DNA of 64,000 nt. Origin: Azolla caroliniana. Lineage: Eukaryota; Polypodiophyta. How positions within the stretch are numbered: the stretch's first letter is position 1; each line of letters begins with the position of its first letter. The stretch is taken from NCBI GenBank assembly GCA_043228905.1, contig JBHGNT010000021.1:10602001-10666000 (forward strand), written 5' to 3'. Under the pieces are notes generated by a model. It was not told the DNA's origin. It made no database searches and saw nothing but the letters and a program-made list of their open reading frames with translations. Shown piece after piece: positions 1-11,200 of the stretch. Both the position numbers and the translations under genes were made by a program.

Positions 1-332
1 TATCGCGACAAAGAATCCATCGAGCTCAGAGCACAGACTAATTTCAAGCACTCCAAAGCATTACCTCCGAAGCACTACCTCCGCCAGACATCATGAACAA
101 GGGAAAGAAGATCACCAGGTTAGCAATATTCTTTACATTTTTTAAGATTCTAAAAGATTCCTTAAAGATTCCTTTTGACAATAAGCAATAATCCCCAAAT
201 ATTTTGTTATGGAAACACACCATCAAATTAAAATGCACTTAAACTTCACTAGATGGTTAAGGAGAAGTCATGTCGAGTATTTTAAATTATTCATTAGGAG
301 GGAATAAGCCCCTTCCCCTATTAGTATGTAAC
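1..332. other. unassigned left flank
   Basis: No coding region, RNA gene or repeat could be supported here. The last part of this stretch may be plastid spacer downstream of ndhJ, because the plastid homology runs right up to the ndhJ stop codon at 333, but spacer sequence is too variable to recognise by eye. Confidence 0.4.
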
Positions 333-809
333 CTAATATGCATCCTGCAACTCAAAAAAATTGGGTACAACGTAGTCTTTACGCAAAGGCCAGCCGATCC
401 GGCTTTCAGGCATCAGTATACGCCTAAGACGTGGATGACACTGATAGATTATTCCTAACATGTCATAAGATTCCCGTTCCTGAAAGTCAGAACTTTTCCA
501 AACCCGAAAAACCGAAGGAATTATAGGGTTTTCTCTTGGAACAAAGATCTTTGTACAAACCTCCTCAGGTTGATCCACCTCGTCTTGCATCTGCGTGAGG
601 TGATACACGCTAACTAAAGGCCCCCCCGGTGTAGCGTCATATGCACATTGGGAACGTATGTAGTTGAAACCAAAAATGTATGGAGCAACAGCTATTGACA
701 GCCACTCTTTATCTTTAACCTACGAAGTTTCGACACCTCTATAATCATAACCTAGGGGTCTATGAGGGAATCCGTGTTTGGTCAACCAAGCGGATAATCA
801 ACCCTGCGT
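333..809 (-). pseudogene. ndhJ: ndhJ, plastid NADH dehydrogenase-like subunit J (nuclear copy)
   Basis: NdhJ is a peripheral-arm subunit of the chloroplast NDH complex that carries out cyclic electron flow. The frame runs 158 codons plus stop, the usual family length, and contains family motifs such as [22 protein letters not shown] and GWPLRKDY. It opens with ACG (807-809) instead of ATG and has a TGA at 798-800 and a TAG at 720-722, where relatives have Arg (CGA) and Gln (CAG). CGG stands at 504-506 and 399-401 where relatives have Trp, and TCG at 723-725 where they have Leu. Every one of these is correctable by C-to-U or U-to-C RNA editing in a plastid. In the nucleus the copy cannot be expressed as NdhJ. 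The stops alone could also be post-transfer C-to-T decay, but the Trp-to-Arg codons could not. Confidence 0.9.
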
Positions 810-916
810 CGTCTTGGTGTCAAACATTTTTGTCTCGGTAGTACTCATATCGATTAAAACCTCTCTTCTGTTTCTATACCCCAAAAAACTATTAACTCAT
901 CAGCTTCCGATATTGA

Positions 917-1666
917 TTATTCTGAAAGTTGACCTTTTACTATTATTGAATCTAACGAGACCAAAAAAGCATCTAACGAGGACTCTCTACCCCGATCATC
1001 TAGTTGTTGGTTGTATTCGCCAGTGTGAATGTTGGGTACTAAATGGAGGTGATGATTCATACCAAAGTACTTTTTTCGAGTAGAACTAGAAGCTCAATCC
1101 TTGTTCCTATAGTTATTCTCTCGAGCCACTTTTTTGTGAAGTTTGGTCACAGCATCAATAATAGCTTCGGGTCTAGGTGGACAACCCGGCAAATAAATAT
1201 CTACATGAATTAATTTATCTACCCCGCGAACAGTGTTGTAGGAATCTGTACTAAACATACCTCCTGTAATTGTGCAGGCTCCCATAGCAATTACGTATTT
1301 TGGTTCAGGCATCTATTCATATAACCTAACCAGGGATGGAGCCATTTTCCTAGTTATCGTACCGGCTGTCACGATGAGGTCAGCCTATCTGGGGCTGGAC
1401 CTGGGTACTAAGCCGTATCGGTCGAAGTCAAATCGCGAACCTATTAGTGAAGCAAACTCAATAAAACAGCAGCTAGTACCGTATAATAGTGGCCACAAAC
1501 TTGATAGTCTAAACCAATTTGAAGAGTCATTAATACTAGCTAAAAAAATTGAGTTTGACGCGCCCTGATCAGGTAACAAGGACTCTATTGAATAGATAAG
1601 GGAATTCTCAGGGGGTTTAACCTTGTCACTGCTTTTCCCATTCGAATATTCAGTAATTGAGACCGT
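917..1666 (-). pseudogene. ndhK: ndhK, plastid NADH dehydrogenase-like subunit K (nuclear copy)
   Basis: NdhK carries an N2-type 4Fe-4S cluster of the chloroplast NDH complex. The cluster region [10 protein letters not shown], the motif [15 protein letters not shown] and the third cysteine in LPGCPPRP are all readable, as is the C-terminal MNHHLHLVPNIHTGEYN segment. The frame is 249 codons plus a TAA at 917-919, within the usual range, with no indel. The likely start is ACG (1664-1666), and codon 3 is TCA where relatives have Leu. In-frame stops occur at 1385-1387 (TAG), 1313-1315 (TAG) and 1094-1096 (TGA). The two TAG codons sit where relatives have Gln; the TGA would become Arg if edited to CGA. 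The set matches an unedited plastid gene. Confidence 0.9.
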
Positions 1667-1689
1667 TCCGATGCTCCTTTTCGCCATGC
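1657..1689 (-). pseudogene. ndhC: ndhC 3' end fragment overlapping ndhK start
   Basis: Eleven codons read [11 protein letters not shown]. The conserved NdhC C-terminus is AWRKGALEWS followed by a stop. The S, R and Q codons are TCG, CGG and CAA, which C-to-U editing would turn into Leu, Trp and the stop codon UAA. The overlap with the ndhK start is normal for plastomes. Upstream of this point the sequence stops resembling ndhC, which marks the insertion edge. Confidence 0.65.
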
Positions 1690-3427
1690 ACTGCATCGAA
1701 TTTTCGTTGAAAAAATAGGGTTTTGTAGATAGAAAATTGATGTCCCTCATCACCGTTTTCTCATCATTTCGATACTATTTTTAGTGTTTTGTATTTAATT
1801 TTTCTTTATTTTATTGCTTTCTCCATCGTTTTTGTTCAAATAGTATGGTCTTGTTCATAATTAACCTAAATAGGATGTTGTCTTAATTTCAATGACTCTC
1901 GTCAAAAAGTTCCTTCGTTTAAACTAAAGATTCAAACTCCAACAAAGCGAAATTCTGACTCTTTTGTCAAAGATGTCTCTAGAAGAACTCTATTTGACTC
2001 AACGAGGGATGGAGCATCTAAGTCTTCTATTGCAACGACCAAAAATAACAAGGGTGGGGCCCAAGAAGAGAAAACATCTGAAGTTAAATATACGAATTAC
2101 CTAGAGTTAGAATGGTGTCTCTCTTATGTCGAGGAAGATGGGGGGTGCTGCTCTTAATAACAGCTAAGTCAGACGGTAAAGGTAAATTGGAGCTTGGAAA
2201 AACATTTAACTATGGACATGTAACCAAGCTAGAATATGAAGATATTGATTCTTCGAGTATTATAATCGATGTCTCGAGCTCTGTTGGCTCTAGATGATTG
2301 CGTCTTGACGAGGGAAACCTAGTAGCAGAATGTTGCAACCCCAAGTCATTACGTAAAGACATTCAAACGAAGAACAACTTATTAGTTGCACTGCGGCCGT
2401 ATGTGACAAGAGAAATGATGAGCGGTGAAGCACAAACTCCACCAAAAAATTCTAGAAGGAAAAATCCAGTTCATAAGAAATACAACAAACGACCACGACC
2501 CAACGAAGATGATGAAGAGGTTTTAGAATTCGTGGAGGAAGAAGAAGAGCACCAAGTCGATGTCGTGGCTCCGAGAGGTCAACTATATTCCGATGTATTG
2601 ACGTCTGAACAAAATAAAATAAGAGAAAATATTGTTAAGACAAAACTTGTGCGTAAGGGGCACCTGTTTCATTTGCCAATTACTTCAATCCAGAGGCCTC
2701 CAATTGATCCCTTGACTGGAAGACGTCCCCTAGAAATTAGAGAGTTGCACGTTGTCCATGTGCAAAACTTGAAGAGCAAAATGAAAATTAATCCTCATGC
2801 TATTGTCATGCCGAAGCTCGTAGACAACTTGTGAAAGAATACCCTCTCACCTCCTTCTTTAAGTACGCTGAATGTAAAGTATATGCAGGACTCACTCACG
2901 AGGAGGCGAAGCTACTAGCATGGGACCATAAACAATGATAATGATTATAGGCAAAAGATGTCATGCATTGAAAGGATCAGATTTTTTCATCATGAGTACC
3001 TAGATGCATTAAATCGTTTTGGCCCAAGGTTGTGGCCTGGTTTGCGTCGCCAGTGTTTACTGGAAGTGGGGATTGCAGTGGATGAGAGCACAAAATTAGA
3101 AGGGCTACGAAAATATGATTCCTGGTTTCAACTAGCCTTTCGGACTGGAGAGGTGTGGGATCTCCAGGAAAAAATATTTAGCATGTGGGAGTGGAAAGAG
3201 GTCAAAGGGCAAAGGGCAAAGAAGGGAAGGATTGATCCACAAGTTGAGATCAAATCGAAGTCAAAGGGCAAAAGTGACTTGGTAATCGAGGAGTTAGCGG
3301 AAGACATGAAACTTTTACTTTGGAGGTCATTATAGGGTATTAAAGATGATAGGCTATTAATACCGATGCTATCTCGAGTTGTTGCCAAGGAATTTAGTTT
3401 GGACGAGATGGTTACTGAATTGCGAAA

Positions 3428-3511
3428 GTAAGGGTTTATAGTACACAATGTTTCAGCATATTCTTCTATTATTATTGATTTTTAATTTCTAATTTCATAT
3501 TTATTGTATAG
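3428..3511 (+). other. intron in the methyltransferase pseudogene
   Basis: The donor GTAAGG follows a codon at phase 2, and the acceptor TTGTATAG precedes an exon that continues the same protein text. The 84-bp length and GT-AG borders are typical of a plant intron. Confidence 0.75.
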
Positions 3512-3650
3512 TCACAAGGTTAACATGAAGATTCAGGGGTTGATGATGCAAAAATTGAGTTCACCGACATGGGAAGAAGTGGAGCAAGTCTGCCCGATAA
3601 CTTCTTCCTACAAGGCATTGGAAGAATATTTTATTGTTTTTAGAGAATGG

Positions 3651-3718
3651 GTATGTGTCATTTGAATGTTAATACATTGAAAGCTAATGTTCTCTCCTAA
3701 CAACATTGACACTTGCAG
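3651..3718 (+). other. intron in the methyltransferase pseudogene
   Basis: Donor GTATGT and acceptor ACTTGCAG join two phase-0 exons (REW to KPLKSKK). The intron is 68 bp and T-rich. Confidence 0.8.
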
Positions 3719-4183
3719 AAACCATTGAAATCCAAAAAGACCAACGACAATAATGATGGTATTCCAGCTGCCTTTATCACACACTTAGAACGTGCAAAGT
3801 ATGAGAAGAGAATGACCAAAGGGAAAGACATGGGAACTGCCTGAGGATTCAGAGACTGTGAAGAGTTTTTTGCATAGTTATGATCCTTATAAACAGTTAC
3901 ATTATAGTGTATTTAATGGGGAAGTATCACAAATGCTCAATCTGTTACCGAGAAGGCACTACACTTTGCTGATAGCCGACATACCATATGGATTCTGAAT
4001 TGCGGGATCAACATATGATGATGTGCCTTTCAAGTACCCCCAAATCGAGAAGATGGTAAAGGATTTCGCCAAACTGACATTGGCCCCCTTGTGGAGGATA
4101 ATCATATTCCATAGCATGGGGCAATCACTATCAGTCACAACAGCTCTAAAGTCACGTTGCCATGCCACTGAACACATGTATTG

Positions 4184-4272
4184 GTGTGTTACGGTTTGTT
4201 TTTAATCATTATGATACTTGTTATTATATGTTGACATTCATACCTCTAAAACATGATTTTATTTCTTTGTAG
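4184..4272 (+). other. intron in the methyltransferase pseudogene
   Basis: Donor GTGTGT splits a Trp codon after phase 2, and acceptor TTTGTAG restores it, so the text continues from MYW into IKTNITC. Other donors a few bases downstream give an immediate stop, which is why this one is preferred. Confidence 0.6.
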
Positions 4273-4562
4273 GATTAAAACAAATATTACATGTAGCCCT
4301 GGCGATCGAATGGTTAGTGCGGTCGAACATTTTTGTGTGGGTTACTATGATTCAATAACAAAGAAGAAGGCTAGAGCACATGTCAACGAGCGTAACGTGG
4401 TAAATTATATCATGTGCCCAGCTGTCACAAAAAAATTAAGGCATGTTTTAGGTGATAAGAGTATGGTGAATCCTTATCAAAAACCTCAAAGATTGATCAA
4501 CCGCCTCCTAGAGCTCTTCTCGAATCCAGATGATTGGGTCCTAGACTTGTTCTTTGGCACAG

Positions 4563-4652
4563 GTATATAAAATATATTTACTTTGATTTCTATCGATCAA
4601 GTTTAAGACTTTAATTCTTATATATACTTGTTCGTGTTCATGCGGCCATTAG
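4563..4652 (+). other. intron inside methyltransferase motif I
   Basis: Donor GTATAT interrupts the Gly codon of the SAM-binding motif, and acceptor CATTAG rebuilds it, giving F-F-G-T-G-T-T-T-A-C. Splicing exactly restores the conserved motif, so the border is secure. Confidence 0.85.
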
Positions 4653-5002
4653 GTACTACAACAGCTTGTGCATTGAAGATGTTTCGAAACTATGTTGTGT
4701 TGGAGAAGGACCCTGCACAAGTTAACTTCATCAAAATGAGGATCACAAGAATCTGGGATTGTCCAGATCAAGATCAAGAAGTTGGAGCTAAGCACATCAA
4801 TGAGATAGAGATGTTCCAAATTACTTCACGAGAACCAATGGAACCTATTGATGAAGAAGCAGGGGAGCTTGTGGACCTAGAAGATGTAACACAATTTGAA
4901 CATACATCAGATTCAGGAGAGCATGGAGATGACACAAACGAGAATAGTCTAGAACAATCAGCGCTTGAAGAGCCTAGTGTGCCATATTTGCTTATAGATT
5001 GA

Positions 5003-5948
5003 TTTAGATGGCATAATGTATACTTTGAGGATTTTTGAGGCATAATGTATACCTTGACTTGATATTGTTTTTGTATATGAGAACAAAAGTAATCGTTTAC
5101 CATTTAATTTTATTCACCCGTTCATAATTTCACTTTTTAATCATTTTTTGAACTGTAATTTGTATATACATATGATTGGTCACCATGCTCTTCTCCAGTT
5201 TGGGGTATTAACATGATATTATACTTTCTCATTTCTCCTAGCATGATTATATACATGAACTTGTGAATGTTCTTGATAATAAAAGGTTTTCAGTTACCTA
5301 CGTTCCAAGTCTGTTGGTTTCAAATAGTATAAATGAACGTGGTACATAATTGTTACTCTTACCAATTACATTGTGATTGATTATGTGACATTATACAACG
5401 AAACTATCGATATACCCGTCCAACAAGTGGGGGACTACCTTTTTCCTCAACCCTAAACCACATATTAACATTTAGCATTTATGTAGTTTTACTCTACAAT
5501 TTGAATATGGATACCAAATAAAAATGTTTAATATTCAACCTAGTATTCAATTGTACTCCATGATATACAAATTGACACGAAAACAAGACGTATACAATTC
5601 ACCAAATGCTTGGATTTTATTTGTTTCTATATTTCACCATCCATTCGCAAAATAGGTACGCATGCATTGTACATTTTCGAAATCATGCTAAATTAGGGTA
5701 CTTTTCTGCATCTCACGAACTATGGCAAAAGAGAATACGACATATTACCTGTTTCAAATGACCCAGTGTTGAGTGATTTAGAACAATGGAGTGTAGACTT
5801 TCCAGGTGTTTGTCTTTGTTGAATATGATCTTGTAGAGAGTTGCCAAATGAGGGATACCAAAAATGATCTTCAAAGTGCACAAAAGAAGAGTTACTGATA
5901 GAGACAAAGTAGACAGCGGCTACGGCAACGGGATCAAGAAGGCGCCAG
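5003..5948. other. AT-rich intergenic stretch
   Basis: No gene is supported. The minus-strand text at 5713-5948, next to the primer-binding-site remnant, could be the start of a decayed retroelement body, but no gag or pol motif is readable. Confidence 0.4.
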
Positions 5949-6330
5949 GATCTAATACCAAATGTTGTGAACTGAGGCCGTCATTGCGGAAACATCAACA
6001 ACACCTTTCGATGATGATCACAAGGGTGTACAAGTGAAAGCAAGATCGAAGAACAAAATGAGAGAGAGAGAGAGAGAGACAAAGAGGCATCAAAATGGTT
6101 ACAATACAATGGAGGCAACAACTCTCTATCAATAGCAACAACTCAAATGAACAACCCTTACAAACTAGGTTAGAAAGCCCATTATATACTAACTGGGCTA
6201 GGGCAATTGCCCTTTGACATATTTATAGAATTGTCCTAAATATAGTTTGTCCAAGGGACAATGTGAATATGGCCATAATATACCCATATTCGGCAAGTAG
6301 CACCAATGTAATGATCCTTCACTAGATTTG
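5949..6330 (-). mobile_element. possible LTR with primer-binding site, minus-strand Copia remnant
   Basis: GATCTAATACCA at 5949-5960 is the reverse complement of a degenerate initiator-Met primer-binding site (TGGTATTAGATC). It is followed by TGTTGTGAACTG, as expected for the inner end of a 5' LTR on the minus strand. A GA microsatellite and a minus-strand TATATAA box near 6180 fit an LTR promoter. The outer edge and the element body are not recognisable. Confidence 0.4.
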
Positions 6331-7020
6331 GTGGTGTTGCCAATGAAGGTTTGCAGTAGTCATGTGGTATGATGGCATGTTCTTATATTCTTCAGTTTTC
6401 CCCTCCTAAACATGCATTGGTGCACACGTAAACGGATATTCTACTTTTTCAGTAATATGTTGTATGTGTATGGCTTTGTGTGTAATGTAAGTATTCATAA
6501 TAGACTTCAATTTCTATGTGTATCTACCCCTATGTGTAATTCTTACATTTGTAAATTTGTATCTTATATATCCAATATCTATGCACACACAAATTGGAGT
6601 AATATTGTAAGGGTTATCTTTGGGTTTTTCGCAATAAGTGAATTTATTTGTGTTTGAATTTGTAAATATGTAGTGTAAGTTTTGTGTGAGTAATGTATGC
6701 GAGAGTGTTCTATATGTGTTTGTGCTTGAATGTATTTTTGCTTTGATAAGGGGGGTATTGACTTTAGGAATAGTGGGCACAAAGATGAAAGACAAAATTA
6801 ATAAATAGTGCCAACCCTAGGCTCAATACTAACCCAAGGGTCAGGCGGAGGGCCGACGACAAGGAGAAGGTCTAGAGTAGACCTTCACATCTATTGAAGA
6901 CATTCACATGTCGTTATGAATCAATGGTGGCATTTAACCCACACGACATTGTTCTAACTTAGGCATTGCTTTTCATGCCCACCTCCTGTCTCTTCATCAC
7001 CACCATGGAGATACACACAT
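6331..7020. other. no recognisable feature
   Basis: The stretch contains TG/TA-rich low-complexity sequence around 6420-6760. Open frames there are short, lack family motifs and run antisense to each other. Confidence 0.4.
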
Positions 7021-7205
7021 GATAGAACTCTTAGAGTTGTATGTTGGTGCACTCAACACGATAAAAATCTTAGAGTTCTATTGTAGTGACCCCTATATGA
7101 TAGAACTCGTTGAGTCCATTGTTGGAGAGCTATACTTGACATAACTCTTTGAGTTTTATCATGGCGAAGTAACCACAATAGGCTCCTTATAAGATAACTT
7201 TTAGA
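7021..7205 (+). repeat. 39-bp imperfect tandem repeat
   Basis: Units beginning GATAGAACTCTTAGAGTT-like start at 7021, 7060, 7099 and 7138, a steady 39-bp period, and a fifth partial copy starts near 7192. Copies diverge by several substitutions each. Each unit contains an ACTC...GAGT core that could pair with itself. Confidence 0.7.
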
Positions 7206-7974
7206 GTTTGCTCATGTTGAGCTCAACACTAGATCTTGTCATAAGAGGTCAATGTTAAGCTTCAAGTGTTGCCCAATGCAAGGGGAACAAATTTGTGGGA
7301 TTTGGAGTTTTGGGGTTCACATCCTACATCTATAGAAAAATAAGCATGTATAGTAAAATCCCACTTTCAGGTCAAGCTTGCAAGTTCAACTCACCAATCA
7401 TTTTGCATGGGATTTCCAATGTTTTGTTTGATGCTTCTTTTGTCGAATGTTAATCACCTTCGAAGTAGAACTTCTAGATATGTATATCTAATTAAATTTG
7501 GTGGCAAATTACAATGTCCACATTTTAGTAGATTACAAGGGAATTTGTGGTTATAAATCCTACAAGTTTACAATGAAGTTTTGGCAAATTTAATTGAAGT
7601 GGCATCAAACTAAATTTTACGGGAGCCCTTTTACATTGGGTGACAAAATATTGGAATAAAAGAGAGTACTACAAGGTCAAAAGAGATCAAAATAGAAGAG
7701 AGTTAGTGGGATATCTTTGAGTTTCATAAAACTTCAATGAAGAAAATATTGCCTTGGTTGTCATAAGTTTACCATGCAACCTTGTTATTCGCTACAAATT
7801 TAGGATTTCTTGTATGTGAGTGGATAATTGTTGCAAATTGTCAATTTACGTTGTTATTATCTTAATGTTCTTTTTTCTCACTTTTTCTCATAGTGACCAC
7901 TCCAACTAAAATCCCACCCTAATGTAAAACTTGACTTTTCTATGCTTTTCACCCTTCATAGGAACCACATCATG

Positions 7975-8290
7975 AAATTAGAGTTTTGGCTCATCAAGCC
8001 ACTTTATAGTCTCAAACAAGCACTTAGAGCATGGCACTTAAAGATAACGCAATATCTCCTCAATCTCAGATTTAGCAAGTATGTAAATCAGGCATGATCT
8101 ACATGCAAAGCAAATCTAACAAAACATTAATCCTCTTGTACGTTCATGATCTAGTAAAAAACACTTGACCGCCATCAAGAAAGTGAAGTTTCTTGTTGCT
8201 ACAAAGTTATGTAATGAAGGATATGAACAAACTTTTCTTATTTCCTTGGCATCAAGATCATTCATACACATCACATGATCTTCCTTTCCC
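7975..8290 (+). pseudogene. decayed Copia reverse transcriptase fragment
   Basis: Across frames the text preserves KPLYSLKQALRAWHLKI, then LLYVHDLV (equivalent to LxYVDDL) and MKDMNKLFLFPWHQ (equivalent to MKDMGELHYFLGIE). These three landmarks occur in order at normal Copia spacing, with frameshifts between them. The catalytic aspartates are lost. No LTR is linked to it. Confidence 0.7.
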
Positions 8291-11200
8291 AACACAATCA
8301 CATTTGTCACTTTTATTACTTTAGGTGCCATGGTGTAAATGACCAAGATAACAAATAAAAGAAGAGAAGAAAAATGCAATATAGGTGTTGACGATCGAAA
8401 GCTAAAAGAGCTAAGAGATTAATTGGGCAAATGTTTTTCAAAAACTAAAATGGTTTATGAGATAGGTTACTTACTATTTATAGAGAAAGGAAGATGAGTG
8501 AGGTATTTAATATGATGATTGTGGGGCCTTATATATACTAGGTATGAATGTGGGTACTTTGGGTGCTAAGTCCTAGACTAGTTTTAGCTATTTAATGTTG
8601 TTGTGATGTGGAGTGTACGAAAGCTTGGAATTTTTCACAAGCTAACCACCAAAAGAAAACTAAAAAAGATTAAAACAAGAAAGGATAGATCAAATGGTAA
8701 GGGAAAGTCATTATTAACAAGAAAGTTAACGTTTTGCAATAGGAATCAGCAACGGTTCAATTTTAGCTTAATCGTTTTGACCTTGTCCAAACCAAACCGG
8801 TTAAGCCTTAACTAGTTTGAGAGTTTTCAAACTTGAACTAAATAGGTTCGTAAACTGGTTAAGGCTTAACCAGTTTAGCCCTAAATGGTTTGGTTCGGCT
8901 TGAGCCTTGCCAAACTAATCTCTAACCACTTAAGGAGGATCAAATTTCAACTGAACCAAACCGTCAAACTGTTTTTAAACAATTTAATGGCTCGTTCAAG
9001 CTTGACTCAAGTCGTTGCCAACTCCTTGTTGGCAACATGTGCTTTTGTCGAATCAAGCATGTATGCAAAGATAGGAATAGGTCCATGCTAAAAGAAAAAG
9101 GCGTGCTGCACACTAAAAGAGGAGATCTCATTTTTAAGTGATAGGAGCTCATGATTGGGTTTACAAGTTTTGGGAAACTTAGCGTCCAAGACTTGATGAC
9201 AAACTAAATTACTTCATAAGGTGGCAAATCTCTAGGGAGTGTGGGAGGCTTACAATGGCCACTTAAAGCGCATTTACTTTTCTTGTTTTATATAACTGCC
9301 AAATTGATAACTACACCTAATGATAAGACTTAGGAATTCATTAAAAAGTCTACTTGAAACCCGAACTATTGTCAAAAATATTCATCAATAATATCTCGAT
9401 AAGCCAACTCCTAGCTTGCACAATGCGAGTTGTGGAGCTCATCATTGAGGTAGGTGGAAGGTGTCATCAACACAAAAAAGGCACAACATTTGAAGGGGCC
9501 TAAAACTCATGACTACCCTAGTCATATAGGCCACCTTAACCAATAGGCCAACATTCTTGTTTTTATCTATCAAAGAAGTATTTTTGTTATTTTACCTTTT
9601 CATCTAACATTGTTTTAGGCAATTGTCCTTGCCACTTAGACATAATGGCTATCCCATCTACCATATTTAGTGCAACATTCCTTCCATTAATGACATACGA
9701 GAGGGTAGGCACCTGCTTATGCCAACAAGGTGGTCACCACGTTGTAAAGGTAATCAATCCCATTTATCGTTGCTAAGTTCTCTTAAAACTTGCTCAATGT
9801 CTCACGAGAAATAAAATAAAATAAAATAAATATTCATAATTGTTAATTAGTGTAACTTCTCCATTGTATTTTATTGTCTCCATCTCATTACTCACTATAG
9901 TCTATTGGTTGTACAACTACTTTAATCAATATGTTCACTGATCTTAGTGCTTGTCAAGATATTTTTCGATAAAGGTGGCATCTGAATTAGTTAAGAAGCT
10001 AGTGCAAAGAAGGGGCACAAAGTACTAGGTGATGATAAGAAGGTGACAAATATTGTGAGAGAAAATGAATGTCATTCCAACTTTAATACAACTCTAAAAA
10101 TTACAAGTGTCACAATCCACACAACTACTTTTGATATTGAAAAAGTTACTACCTTCCACATTGCAATGTAACGTAAATTTACTATCTCCCAAAGAACATT
10201 TATGAGGGAGCTATTCATGTCTTTTGAAAGAGAGAGAGAGAGAGAGAGTGTAAGCTAATCTAAAGCAAAAAAGGTCGGTTTCATAAGTGAAAATAAAAGA
10301 AAGAAGGGAGTCATTAAGATCTTTCATGGTTAGCCTAATTGCCAAGGACTTTGTATCAATGGTGCATTAAAGTCAGAATATTCTCCTTGAACATCAAATA
10401 AGTTGAGAAATGCATCCCGCCTAAAACTGTGGATTACTTGTAGGAAATAAGGAAACCAGTTCCCCTTATAGGAATGGTCAAAATATTTAACTTGAAACAT
10501 CATGTGGTTGTGTTCAACATAAAAAAGAATGAGATAGCTCACTTCGGAGGTAGATTGGAGTGTTAACAATATGTTATTTTGAGTCCTTAGACTAATAACA
10601 ACTTGTATAGTGGTAATAATTGTCATTGCGTAAAATTGTCAAAGTTTTGGTACTCTTTGCAAAGACATGATAGGATTAAACATGTTTGTATGCATTGTGC
10701 ATTTCTTTTCCGAGAGAAAAAATCAACGCTATTGTTCAATAATGTCATGCTCTACCTAAGCAAAGTATTCCATAGGGACTATGTAAATGTACAATAGTCA
10801 CATGTAAACTTGCTTTTAGAGTATAGGATGGAAATGATGCATGGGAGGAAAATTTGATGTTGATTAAGTACGTTATCTTTACAAAGTTCTTGACTTGGTA
10901 GTACAATGGAAGTATCATTATATCAAATGATGTAACAAGATTAGATCAATTTGCAATAAATAATTGAAACCATTGATAACATAATAGTGATGTATCAATA
11001 ACATAATAAGAGAGTTGGGTGGTATCTTGTGAGTGTGTATACATATATTATAGTCATGGGCATTTTGGTCCACCTTGTTGAGTTTTCCAATTGTTGTAGC
11101 AGGGGCACACCTCCTTGTTGCCATAGGTGCCAGGAGGCACACACAGGCACTTGTTGCAACATTTGTTGCAAAAGAATGTGCACGCTTTATTCGTGAATGC

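Larger units (their letters stand above)
333..1690 (-). other. nuclear plastid insertion (NUPT): ndhC end, ndhK, ndhJ
   Basis: Three plastid genes lie in the order and orientation of the land-plant plastome (ndhC-ndhK-ndhJ). The block sits beside an intron-bearing nuclear pseudogene and long retrotransposon tracts, so it is nuclear DNA copied from the plastid. The right edge falls near 1690, inside the last codons of ndhC, because the reading upstream of the ndhC tail no longer resembles ndhC. The left edge is not resolved. Neither ndhK nor ndhJ has an indel, which suggests a fairly recent transfer. Confidence 0.85.
1900..5002 (+). pseudogene. ParB-like / beta-class amino DNA methyltransferase fusion, decayed
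   Basis: Reading across exons gives one protein-like text. An acidic and basic N-terminal part (2298-2600) is followed by a ParB-like segment (about 2650-3100), recognisable by ECKVYAGLTHEEAKLLAWDH and the following EKIRFFHHEYLDAL-like helix. A spacer comes next, then a methyltransferase domain with motif IV as A-D-I-P-Y-G-F (about 3975-3995) and motif I as D-L-F-F-G-T-G-T-T-T (4547-4667). Motif IV ahead of motif I is the beta-class order of N4-cytosine/N6-adenine DNA methyltransferases (PF01555 type). ParB-methyltransferase fusions are known mainly from bacteria and phages, yet this copy has at least four spliceosomal introns. Disabling changes are a frameshift near 2145, TGA 2295-2297, a frameshift or deletion near 2825, +1 near 2932, TAG 3333-3335, +1 near 3835 and TGA 3996-3998 just after motif IV. 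The acidic C-terminus ends at 5002. The domain assignment is by eye; I am confident of the methyltransferase and less so of ParB. Confidence 0.75.

Noticed and set aside
333-1753. That the contig is chloroplast DNA
   Set aside because: Only a 1.4-kb plastid block is present; it is joined to an intron-bearing nuclear pseudogene and long retrotransposon nests.
6412-6795. Open frames on both strands
   Set aside because: The sequence is TG/TA-rich, the frames mirror each other and no motif is present.
7021-7205. CRISPR-like array
   Set aside because: The repeats are contiguous and diverged with no unique spacers, and this is a plant nuclear sequence.
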